Source of the DNA: Albifimbria verrucaria
Lineage: Eukaryota > Ascomycota > Sordariomycetes > Hypocreales > Stachybotryaceae
DNA length: 49,035 bases
NCBI GenBank assembly: GCA_020081605.1
Contig: JAHREC010000010.1
Span: 1-49,035 of the forward strand
Direction of reading: 5' to 3'
Part shown: one piece after another, positions 34,275 through 44,953 of the stretch
Layout: every line of letters starts with the position of its first letter
How positions within the stretch are numbered: position 1 is the stretch's first letter
Translations under genes and position numbers: made by a program
Notes under the pieces: model-generated
The model's input: the letters and a program-made list of their open reading frames with translations, nothing else
The model's database searches: none
Told to the model about the DNA's origin: nothing

Positions 34275-36744
34275 TGGCGTGGACTTGAGAAGCTGCGCTG
34301 TCCCGGGAGTCCATTGCTCTCAGGGTTCCGGTCTTGAGTTTGAAGGTGGGAAGATGGCGAGGGCCATGAAAGAGGACCCGTCCACTATTCTAAGCTATCC
34401 CCGGTGCTTTTAACCTTTCGGTAGCTGAGGTGATGGAGGATGCAAGGCACCAGCAGGTCGATCGAGATGTCGAAACCGAGGGGTCAAGCTACAGAGTGTA
34501 TCCGCACAAAGAAGCTGTCGTCGAAGACGCCCTGGTAAGTTATGCGTCCAAAAGGAATCCGCAGTTCGGATGATGAATGGCTTCCTTCTGACAAGCAAAA
34601 TGATGCAGCAAAGTGCCGTGAATGAAGGATGTTTGATGTCTTCTGCCTATAGAAAGAAAGTCGCGCAACAGCGCCGTAATATGGAGGCGCGATTGCTGAG
34701 CTTGAGTAGCGTCGTGAGATGATGACTTGTGCGAAATCCAATAATGTAGACGGCTATATCTCTGTAGCCTGGCGGAATGTCTTGCAACACTGGCGACGAA
34801 CCAACTCGGCCCAGGAGAGGGAATTCTGTCGAGGTGTCAGGGTGACTGGTTCCACGACAGACAGAACCAAGGTAGAAGCCTGGTCGCCAGCATTATCTAG
34901 CTTGCTCCTATTTCGTTTGCCAAAGCACCGGAAGAAGACAAGAGGCATCAAAGGTCTCTTACAAGCTGTCGTGAAAGACAATCTGAATCAGGTGGGTGAT
35001 GGAAGCATCAAGGGCATAGGATGCTGCCGTCGTATTCTTGAGGTCGACCCCAAAACCAGTACGTTCGTTTGTTGAATGCGAAATATGGGAGGACAAAGCC
35101 AGGTATATGTAGGTCGCTGGCCAAAAACACACCTCGAGGTCTGGTGTCTGCAGGTGATATAGTGAGGGGGCGAACATATGAAGATGTGGGCACTAGGATC
35201 GGACCGTGGAACCTTATTGGTGCCGCTCACACAAAAAGACGTGTCTTAAATGATCTTTCCGGATCAGATAAATGGTCGTCTCTAAAACTGTTGTTTACCG
35301 GCTGGTACATACCGTGACGCTGCACTGAACCCCTGTCTAGTCTCTCGATCCGGCGGTGTTCTGCAAGGGTTCAACCAACGACAACTGTCAAATCCGTCTC
35401 TCCCCATCCCCGAAAATGGTGTCAAAGCGAGAACAAGAGGCGACACGAGGCATATGAGCGTCCATCCCAAAATTGAGCTCATGCAAAGGGGACAAATCAT
35501 CTGGTCGCCACACTGGGAAGCCGATACCTCTGACCTGTCGGATGTCCATGCTGCACAGAGTCGCCAAACTATGGAGTCTAGTTTCATGCAGATGCAGGCG
35601 CATGTGAAGGCGCACGCATGACAATGCAAACCAATGACGAGAATTGGCTACATTGGGACGGTGAGTTGACCTATAGTCAATCGTGACTGAAACTTCGTCA
35701 GCCCTTTTTCCCACCAAGAGGCCTGTTCTCATGTATATCCGGCTATGTTAACGATTCTATCAGCCATCAGGGATCGCGGCAAGCGCGATAAACGTGGAGT
35801 AGATAAGGAGGGGTCGTGTTACCCCTTGGCCGCAACCCATCATTCATGCAGCCATCCAACGAGCCTTGGGAGAGACTCTTGCAAGGTTCTGACCGCACCA
35901 CCATGCCACTGCCGCCATCCACACCTAACGCTAGTTTCTAATCGCGAATGGACTAAGACCTATCGTTGTTGCAGCTGGCATTCTAAGCTAGTGTCAGAAC
36001 GAACCCCTGTCTTTCAGCAAAACGAGTAACGAACGGCTGCGCAGCAGCTGTTCAGGGTTTTACATGATCGCGCGCATTCGGACGCTCATCTTCCCCAACG
36101 AAACTTGAAGCGTTCGCCTTCACACTGCTGCCGATTACATGGCGTCTGTTGTTGGCCGATCCTTTTCGTGTGCCCCAACCTTTCATTGCAGACTGCTGCG
36201 AATGAGGGGCTGCAACTTAGGGAGAGCGGAAGATCCCCACTGCAAGTGCAAGTAAATCCCACCCTCCACCCCACCATCTGTCTAACCAGAAGTCCATATC
36301 AACCTCTTCGTTTTGTGATGGGTCACACGCCTTGTCTATCGCACGATGCTCCAGAAAGGCCGAATTGGAACTGTCTACAAAATTTTCACGTCGCATCGGG
36401 CGTAGCCGCGTCTCAACGTCGTCGTGGCTCTTTCCTGGTAGCTCATAGCAGGCCTAGAGGAGCACGTACGGGAAGATTTAGGCTAGAGTGAGAACAATGG
36501 AGAACCAAGAATATAGTTAACATGAAGAGCAATTATATGGGCTGTGGTTCATAAGCATAGTGATGGATATGTCAATGAATAACTTTTTCGCTAGCAAAGC
36601 AGAAGAGACTGACTTGAAACCGACGAGAGAAAAAAATGTCGGATGCAAAACGGGCCTACCTGTAATCACTCGTCTTTTGAAACATCTCGTACGTTTCCCA
36701 AGCAAAGGTGTGATGTGATGGAATGGTTTACAGATTTCTTGGGG
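34275..36744. other. Gene-poor stretch upstream of the Zn2Cys6 gene
   Basis: The first few hundred bases should contain the promoter of the minus-strand Zn2Cys6 gene. Open frames on both strands between 34.4 and 36.5 kb lack motifs and overlap one another. No gene is supported. Confidence 0.35.
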
Positions 36745-37135
36745 GCTGCTGAGCCAACACAGCGTCTGCTCAGCGTCTGCTCTTGCTTCTGACTCTGTGT
36801 TTTTTTTTTTTTACTCATAGCCGGCCTTCTGCAGCCAGTCCCACCACACTCCCCATGGTTACGCTGCATCAAAGACTTGCTAGAGAAGAGAGAAGAGTGA
36901 AGAGTGAAAGATAATGGTAAGTTAGGCAAGTAATTACATTACGCATTGCCGACCACAGTGGTAGGCAATATTTCTTCCGACGCCTACGGCCATCTCGGAC
37001 AATGTCAATACCGGAGATCGGGGCAAGGCAGGAAGGCAAAGCCATGGGAGCCAGTGGGCTTTGACTTTTCTGGTCTCTGCTGTGAAGATATCGATCCGTG
37101 CGGTACGGTGTGTGGCAACCTGAATGGCTGAAGGG
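36745..37135 (-). repeat. Dispersed repeat R1, copy B (inverted)
   Basis: Reverse-complement counterpart of 9600-10110. The exact 16-base block at 36823-36838 corresponds to 10008-10023. On this strand the copy has an 11-base duplication (cagcgtctgct at about 36761-36783) and an internal run of T's at 36800-36812, both absent from copy A. The 5' half matches around gagaccagaaaagt and gacattgtccgagatg. Confidence 0.6.
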
Positions 37136-38479
37136 AGGGGCTGCAGTCTGCCCCGCTACGGAAGCTCATAGCAAGACGAGACAAGGCCCAATGAGGCGCC
37201 AGGGAGGCTCACAGCCATCGGCATGAATTTCGTCCACACCAGTCTCTACATTTGGAATCGTGGCCAGTGAAATCTGTGTGCCCCCATAAGGATCTGAAGG
37301 TTTACATAAGTCTAATAGGTCGAAGAATGGTAACACGGCGCCTTACTCTCATGACCAAGTCCTCCATCCTATACATCGAAGCACCCTGGCCTCCCAGCCC
37401 CAACATCCGACTCTTCCTTCTACCACTTCGGTGTCTTTCTGGATCTACATATTGTGTGACAGACCAGGGTGGAGCACAGCAGCTTTTACAAGTGACAGAC
37501 CTAGAGGCGTCGCCTTGAAATTCGTAGAGCATGGCCTCAATCGGGTATCACGGCACGATTGTCGAGTTATCTAGGGCTCCCGCAGCTTGATTGAGGCCAA
37601 CCAAACAGACAATCAGGTACTTGTTATTTCCACTACAAGATATAATCATTAGCCTTCAGCCTGATCGTCAACCACTTTCTTCTTGCCTGAAGCTTGTTAA
37701 TAATGGTGTTGGTCGTGGCAGGTGGCTATTTTCGATGTGGAAGGCAAGGTCCTTTCGCCGGATCGAGAACTCCTGGCCTTCCAGATTCGACACTCTCCCC
37801 ATTTCGGCTGCGATTCGCCATATCAAATGCGCGCATCCATCAAGGAGCAAGCATACAAAGACAATATAGATATTAAGAAAGCAGTCCTGCCTCGGCGTAA
37901 TACCAAACTTTTGTTTTCTTTTATTGTGATTGCTGTCCGCTACAAGATCCGGTGTAAATGCAATACAGGTCAGCTGGAGCAGCCCAGGTTCTCAGAGCAC
38001 TTCATTTGCTTCGTTGATGGGACTTCATGTTTAGGCAATAGAGTCGAACCTAGGTGCGCAGATTGCCACACCCCCACAAGCTGTCTGGTGGAAGAAAAAC
38101 TTATAAGAAAAGTGAATGCCGATGATCTATTGAAGCTTACAAAATGCATGGGAAGCAGCCGGGGTTACATCGTGGACCACGGCGTGACGGCTGTGTGCCT
38201 CTCACGGGCCGATCGATTAGTGCATGTCGTGGGCTAGGAATGTTGTTCCACCTACCCCAATTATTACAACACCCAGGAGCTCGTTGGGATCCGCCCTTGC
38301 ATGCGAGGGTTTGGTCATTGTTCCTGAACGCAGGCACTTGACCATGCCGCATATTCTTTTTCATCATAAGCATGCGCAACAACAGTTGCATGCAGCCTGT
38401 TTAATTTGCTTGCCTAGCTTCTCAAGACCATCAGGATAGGCCTAATGAGCAGCTCTCCTAATTCTACAGTGCATTAACC
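37136..38479. other. Gene-poor stretch
   Basis: No gene recognised. A plus-strand frame at 37722-38237 is the longest (171 codons) but lacks a domain. Parts have coding-like composition (MAIFDVEGKVLSPDREL) which may be chance. I would not call a gene here. Confidence 0.3.
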
Positions 38480-39480
38480 CTAATATGTATTCTCCACAAT
38501 CGGTATTGAGGTTATGATTGTTCTCTTTATGGGGTAGGCGGCACCGGCCGTGGGCTACCGTGTAGATAGCCCTCGACAGAACCCTTGTCTCGATGTGATC
38601 GTTGTCTGCTCATCCCCGCTACGTTGTTTCCCTTTTCACTCTGTGCCTGCTTCTGTTGGCTCTTCTCACCCTACCACCAGAAGTATAACGGGTTGGAGAA
38701 ACGCGCCAGCCAGGCCCATGATGCAGCAGGCACTGATTCGGGTTCAATATGGCGGCCGGTGAAGAAGGTGATAGATAAACAATAGAGATTCCATCGTCAC
38801 AGTCTATTAAAAACTCACCTGCGTCATTTCTTGCATTTTTTATCCAGCAGACTATAGTTTCAGCTCACGGAGTAAACTACTTAGATGACTGCGTGCTGCA
38901 TGCCGCGTCCAAGCACCGTGGGGCTGTGGCACATCCGTTACCGTGACTGGGAACTTGACTCCACTAGTTTTCATCCCCACGGCTGCCCGCTGGCCGTCGC
39001 CGCCGTACGGGCTTGGCAGTGGGTCACCGCGTGCGCTCTCCGTTATTTGACAGACACAGTAACCGGGATCTCTATTCCACAACCTGATTTTCGGTCCACG
39101 TCGGTGCTGCCTATGGCAGCATCGAGGCGCCAGAGCAAGGGCTTACCAATTGATAATGTGTCGGCCTCATCCCGAAACCACTTTGAGAGGGGAAGGACAG
39201 AGTAGGATGGAGGGGTTGTTCCAGCTAGTTCTGCTTGGATTTCTGCGTCTTTGTCGACCGCCTTAGCAGGTAGTAAAGAAAATGCAAGAATGAAAGAAGA
39301 CGAAGATAAAAAGAAAGAAAGACAGAAAGAACAAGGGCAACAGCGTCTGGCACTCTGATCTCGCAGTAAGGTAAAGAACGTCTTCGATACGACTTCTAAT
39401 TGCCAAGAGTCCACTCAAAGCACCAAAGCTCTTCCCTTGACCAAAGGATATCGATGGCTTCCGTATCTGGATGATGTCAG
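38480..39480 (+). repeat. Dispersed repeat R3, copy B
   Basis: Counterpart of 28430-29480. In the 38978-39016 segment it has C or G at the four positions where copy A has T or A. A minus-strand stretch within it reads EIQAELAGTTPPSYSVLPLS, then KWFRDEADTLSIGK. It might be a coding remnant, but this is not visible in copy A. Confidence 0.6.
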
Positions 39481-40720
39481 GACGAACTTGAGAGCCAGAC
39501 ATTGAAGAGGGTTTATGCCTCTTGGGACGACCATTCCGGTCGGTCAGGCCGGTGTTTCTCAGTTGTGACGTGAGAGTTTTTCCCCTGTCCAGCAAATATA
39601 TACATGGTAGTTCTCTGCTGTCACACGGTCTAGCAAACTGTGCGACGGTATCCATCACTACAAAGAGAAGAGTCGATTGATACACACTCAGCCTGGTCAC
39701 AACTAGCCATTTAGGAAAGGGCTAGAGCAGAGCGTTATAGGACCATAAGCACATGATAATCGCGAGAAAAAAGTGAGAAACAAAGATGCACTACTAGTCA
39801 AAGAGGATGCAATGCTTATGACGACGATTTGTTCCGGAAGTTGACGCCTTTAGCCAGCATACATATGCACTTGTGCTAATTAATCGGCCTGACAGATCGG
39901 TTAACCAGGAATTTGTGCCTACAGACCCATTTTCTCCTCTTCTTGTAACCTTCTCGACATGGACCGTTGATGCAATCTACACCGGTCATGCAACACAATA
40001 CTGACAAACCAAACCACCCTTCTTTTAGCGTGCCTAGGGGTGGGGAGTTACTTCTTCTTGTTTCGTTGACCGAAATTTTCCGATAACTTGCCTTCGCTAT
40101 CTGCAATATTTGCGACAATGTGGGATAGGGCCTCTCTATGATTTACTTAGTCAACTGATACTGGTGTTTTCATTCTCCCAATCATGCCTTGCCAAGCTGG
40201 GAGCAGATTTGTGCCTGATTGAACCAGGACACTCGTGCGCACTCGGATCTGCCCTCAATTCCACCATTGCGTATTCCCAAACGTGATGGGTTGTGAAAGT
40301 AACTAATTTTCTATGTAACAGCGCACATGAAGCAGCGAAGCAATATTTATCCTAGAGTAACCGCTTCAAAAATCAGAATGAGACGGAACACCATCAGAAC
40401 TCACGGTATGTTCGTCACTACTTTGTAGTCATGCTTGGCCCCTGTAGGCTGTTATCAGGCCTTCCACGACCTACAAATCGATTCTATTATGCTACAATGC
40501 TGTCACGCAGGTAGGCGAGCACGACTCCCTGTCTCCCAAAGCAGGATGAGCCATCCGAAGAACTGCCAATGCTTACACCCAGAGCCATCGGGCAGTTACA
40601 GATTAGGCACATCCAGGACTGAGGCGCTACACTGAAGGAACTTAGCTCCACCCTCTGATCTGCCGTGTCATTTAATCAATGGATGCCCGGCTTCTTTACC
40701 TAATTTGATCTCCCTCCTTG
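39481..40720. other. Intergenic stretch
   Basis: Nothing supported. It lies between repeat R3 copy B and the 3' end of the coiled-coil gene. Confidence 0.35.
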
Positions 40721-42674
40721 CTATTTGGGTCGTTCCTGCGACAAACGGCCCTTCTTCTCTTGAGCATCCCACCGGCGCGGGGGTTGTTGAAACAGCCAAA
40801 GCATGAATAGACACATACACCCCTTCAAGATGATTGGCAACCCTTCACTCAGCCAAGGTCCGAGAAAAACGAACACAATCAAGACAATAGTCCTGACGCT
40901 ATATATAATGGCCTTCTTTACGGAGCCTTTCTGTGGTCCCTTTGTTTCATCTAGACTCTTGCCGAGGAGCACTTTTCCAGACAATCGGAGGCCCTGGCCC
41001 TGGATGCTGTCCTGTCCTGGTTCTGCCGCGGCTGCAATCTTCTTCTTGGCGACTGTGAGCAGCGAGCTCACGTCAAACATAGTCTTCCGCAAGTCACCGT
41101 GGAGGCGAATTACATCGACCTTATCGTTCTTGTCGGCACGGAGCGGCGTCAGCTTCTCAATGTCCTCGATCAATTTTGTTATGAAGGCCCCAGTCGTGGC
41201 CGTATTCTGCAAGCAATCCTGAATTTGGCTGTGAACAGTATACAAAAATCCCCGGATTTCATCAACGGCACGGTTTCCGGCCGGTGCGCTGTCGATGCCA
41301 TCCAGCCTTTTGAACACGGTTTCGAGAATGTAGAACGAGATCACTTGCTTGTCGTTATCGAAGACCTCGAGCATTTGCCACATGCTCATGAGACACTTTC
41401 CACGCAGCTTGCTGTTCGCCTGGGTAAGAGCCTCGGTTTTTATCGTTTCAAGTTTCAGCCGCATCTGGTAAGAGTCGGCGCCATGTCGAGCCTCCTCGGC
41501 GTCGGCTGCCAATCTGCCCTGCATGTCATTGCTCCGCTTGAGCTCGGCCTGCGTTTCACAAAGTGTTTTCACAATGTCTTTAGTTCGACTCTCCTGATTC
41601 TCGATTTGGCGTTCCATGCTCGTGATGCGCGCGGCATTCTTGGTATCTGCCTTCTTGTACTGATTCACCAACTCCGTGGCCTCCGCTAGGCGACCTTGTA
41701 ACCGTTCCGGCTTACCTCCTCAGCGGTTATTTCTTCCTCTAGCTTCTTCTGAAGTGTCTCCTTCCTTTTGCATCAACCTCCATCTCCTTGATCAGCAGTT
41801 GGAGCCGTTCAATCTCCTCCGCTGTCTGCTCCTTGATTGTGGCTGTCTCCTTGAACACCTCGCGCGCCTTAGCTCTAGCCTTCGCCGCGCCTGCCTGGGC
41901 CTTCTTGTTGGACTTTTCGATTTTCTTGATTTCTTCTTTCATCGCAGTGTTATTTTTTGTCAGGGTGTTGCGAGTACTGACTAGTTTCGCTGACATCGTC
42001 TTGATAGCCTGGAGGTCCTGATCGCCCTTGACACGGCGGCGCTCGAGCATTATGATGCGCTTATTGGCAGTGGACAAATTGGCCTCAGCCTGGCATAGCC
42101 GGGTCCATGTACGCCGATGCGTAGTCTCATGTAATTTGGTCGCCCAGTCGATGACTTTCTCAAGCCTTTTTGAATAGTCGTCGAATCTCATTTTAGCTTC
42201 GGTGATAGCTCCAATTTCGCCCTGGAAATAAGCCTCCATCTTTGCGGCCGCGGTCATAGATGCTTTTTCCCTCGTCTGAATCCCTCTCGATGCATGCAAT
42301 ATGTCCATGTAGACCATTGATGTAATGATCGCGGCCGCATATCTCCCCATCTGCCCGCTCCAATTGAATAGCCATATCATTCTGGCGGCATTGCAGCTCT
42401 GCAATGTGCCTCCCCATCTCGAGGACCTCCTCCTTAGCTCTTCGTTATCCTGCTGAACGACCGCTGCATTCCATCGTTCCTCGTCGAGCTTTCGCAGAAG
42501 GGTGTCGTTGTTGAATGTGATGAGCTCAGAGTTGCCTCTTGTCTCTTGGATATACTTCTGAAGCACCTCAACTTGTCTCCTAAAGGCGTCGCGTTCCTGC
42601 TCGCAATCTGTAAGATTTGACCGAAGTGACCTGTTTTCAGAGTTGACAGAACGAATGATTTGTTCGGGAGTCAT
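40721..42674 (-). CDS. Long coiled-coil protein with C-terminal membrane anchor, several frame breaks
   Basis: About 640 residues, mostly predicted coiled coil, with hydrophobic segments near the C-terminus (IIYSVRTIVLIVFVFLGPWL, then LPIILKGCMCLFMLWLF) followed by a basic tail. This resembles tail-anchored organelle tethers or golgin-like proteins in layout only; I recognise no family. The start at 42674 (MTPEQIIRSVNSENRSLRSN) is chosen because the helix begins there. Frame breaks: near 42430-42437 (one base missing) the reading moves to EEVLEMGRHIAELQCRQNDM. Near 42244-42253 an extra base returns it to KMEAYFQGEIGAITEAKM. At 41766-41769 a base is missing, moving EVDAK to RKETLQKKLEEEITAEE. 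The junction at 41660-41715 is either a 56-base intron (GTAAGC..CAG, in phase) or another indel. The C-terminal frame from MVNQYKKADTKNAARITSME to the stop is intact. Confidence 0.65.
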
Positions 42675-44953
42675 CTTCGTTAGGGTGCGAAAATAATTGC
42701 CGTCGGCAGGCGAAGCTTCGCACAATACTGCAAGCGAGGTTTGAGATGGGAAGGGTCCAAGTTTTGATGAGCAAAGGATAAACCATCTGGAGTGCTGTAT
42801 AAAATGTCGCCAGGGCGAGCTTTTAAAATGCAAGAAGGCGGATCTTCACAAGTCAGGGGTCTGCGTTATTGGACCCTCGCACCAACAGCCCAGGGAGTAC
42901 GGTACCAGTATCGGCAGGCGCGTCGGGTTTAACCACACACCCTATTTCACACCTGCTCGAATCCCCAACTCATCAACAACCCACCCCACCAGCATCCCTA
43001 AGCTTATTGCTAGTCGAAATGGCCTGGCCCTAGCCACCAGGAACGTCCATTTCCCATTCGGCCGCGGTTACGGGCGGTGCAATCTTCATCTCCTAGTTGA
43101 CCATGTTACCATGCAAGCGACCCATGTGGGGCACGGAGACGTGTGTTGACGGGACGGGCAGGTGAGCCGGGGTTTGCCTTGTTCGGCCGCACGAGTGCGA
43201 AGGGCGAGGCGGGAAACTACTGGGACGGATATGGGAAGCCAGGGCGCTTCAGCACCATGCCCAGACAGTGGCGGCCGGAGACTTGAGAAAGAATGAGCCG
43301 ATAGGATGTGGATGAGACGAAAAGCAGTAAGTTATCTTGGCCCGAGGAGAAAAACAGGAGCGGAAAGACGGTAGAGTGGTGAGACGGAAAATTAAAAAAG
43401 TAACAGAACAAGAATGAAAACACAGGAAGAGAGAAATTGCAAAGGAAGATTGAAAAGGCTCGGAAGGAAATGGAACATAACGGATAGTCTGAAGGATGTT
43501 TACTCTTCTTTTTAGCATCTTGTTCTTTTGAATGAACCACGAGTGAAATGATAATAGCGTCATCTATCCACCCATTTGCAGGCCGCCCAATTACCCTAGC
43601 CACCAAGTTTAAACATAAAGGAAGCATTTGGACATACTGTCAACGTTTAAATTTGTGATTGTTCGAGACCCCATGGCATGCGATGGGTAAATCCTGAATA
43701 TCATTCGGTTGTACATTCATTAAACTCTGTCTAGGCTGGCTTTGAATAAGATGCACCATTCGAATCAGTCTCATTCCCTATTCATGCCCGTCATACCAAC
43801 AGATACCAACCGAGTGGCAGATGGAGTGTTGGCGCGGCCAATAGCTCTACCCAACAAGAAGTCTCAGACGCCAACGGCATCTCCCTATGCTAACTGAGGA
43901 ATGCCAAAGGTAGAGTCGGCAACAGCGTAGTACGGACAATGCCTAGCAGTTGCTCTGAATATACAAAGTTATGAGGAGATGCCTCTCCTGTAGGGGCCAA
44001 TGGGGAATCCCGCAAACCTTTAGAGCTACGTCGCTATCTCATATAATCATTGCAGACAAATAGGCCTATTAACGTAGCGAATTACTGATTGACCGGTATA
44101 TATGAGAACAGACCGGAATGAAGCACTACGCAGCCAATGCTTATGATTCCAGGCTTGCAAGACTCGGCAGACCATGGGAAGCAAACACACAGACAAAAAC
44201 TAAGCAGCCATACCCACAAAGACATCGGCAACTTTTTAGGCCGAGGCCGGGGTAGAGCACCGTTCTTTCATTTTTCTGGTCCCTATCTGGAGGCAGATCT
44301 AGTAGTGTCTCTGCATCATCTTGTCATACCTTGGCGTGTGGATCCAGATTTCCACAGCTAGCATCCGTGCGTTTTCACTAGAGAAGTTTGAATTCTCATC
44401 TTGAAGTCTATTCCAGTCCAGGTTTTGACATTATACCACTCTTACCTTGTTCAAGTTACCAAACTTCCTCTTCGTATTGTTCTACAATTGATAACACACG
44501 CTCGCCATGGTGCTGCACACTTGGAAGAAGTGGTAAGAGCGCGCCATCAATCAAGTGCGAGGACTGCTCGATAACGAGAAACTGTATCCCAGAGTCTATC
44601 GTCAAGGTGGTACCTTATTAGCAAGAAGCTAGGGAGCCTGCCGAGCTTTGAATTCACAGACTTTGGTCGTCGAGAGCAACGCAACATTTGCGGTGATGTC
44701 ATTTTCTCTTCTCTTTCCCTCGCCGTTGGCAACGCTTGAATCTAGCACCTTGTGGACGGTTTTGTCACTTCAGGGTCATAACGATCGGCGTGGGTCCACT
44801 GGATTGAAGCCAGACTGGACATTGTCACTCTGAATTATATCAGCAGACCATGTAGAAGCCCCACAACGTCTTAGTCAGACGTCGGTACATAGAGTAACTT
44901 CCTGAACCTCTTACCACCAAAAATACTAGGCAGGGACTTTTAACGATACATCG
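42675..44953. other. Gene-poor stretch between the coiled-coil gene and the transposon
   Basis: It should contain the promoter of the coiled-coil gene (minus strand) and the left flank of the transposon. A purine-rich stretch is present at about 43330-43460. Open frames are short. A TTAA, the target sequence of PiggyBac elements, occurs at about 44939, 15 bases before the transposase start, but I could not identify a terminal inverted repeat. Confidence 0.35.

Noticed and set aside
41099..41689. Plus-strand frame of 196 codons
   Set aside because: Antisense to the intact C-terminal half of the coiled-coil gene; no motif of its own.
41660..41715. Additional indel in the coiled-coil gene
   Set aside because: A 56-base GTAAGC..CAG intron keeps the frame exactly, so an intron is at least as likely as an indel.
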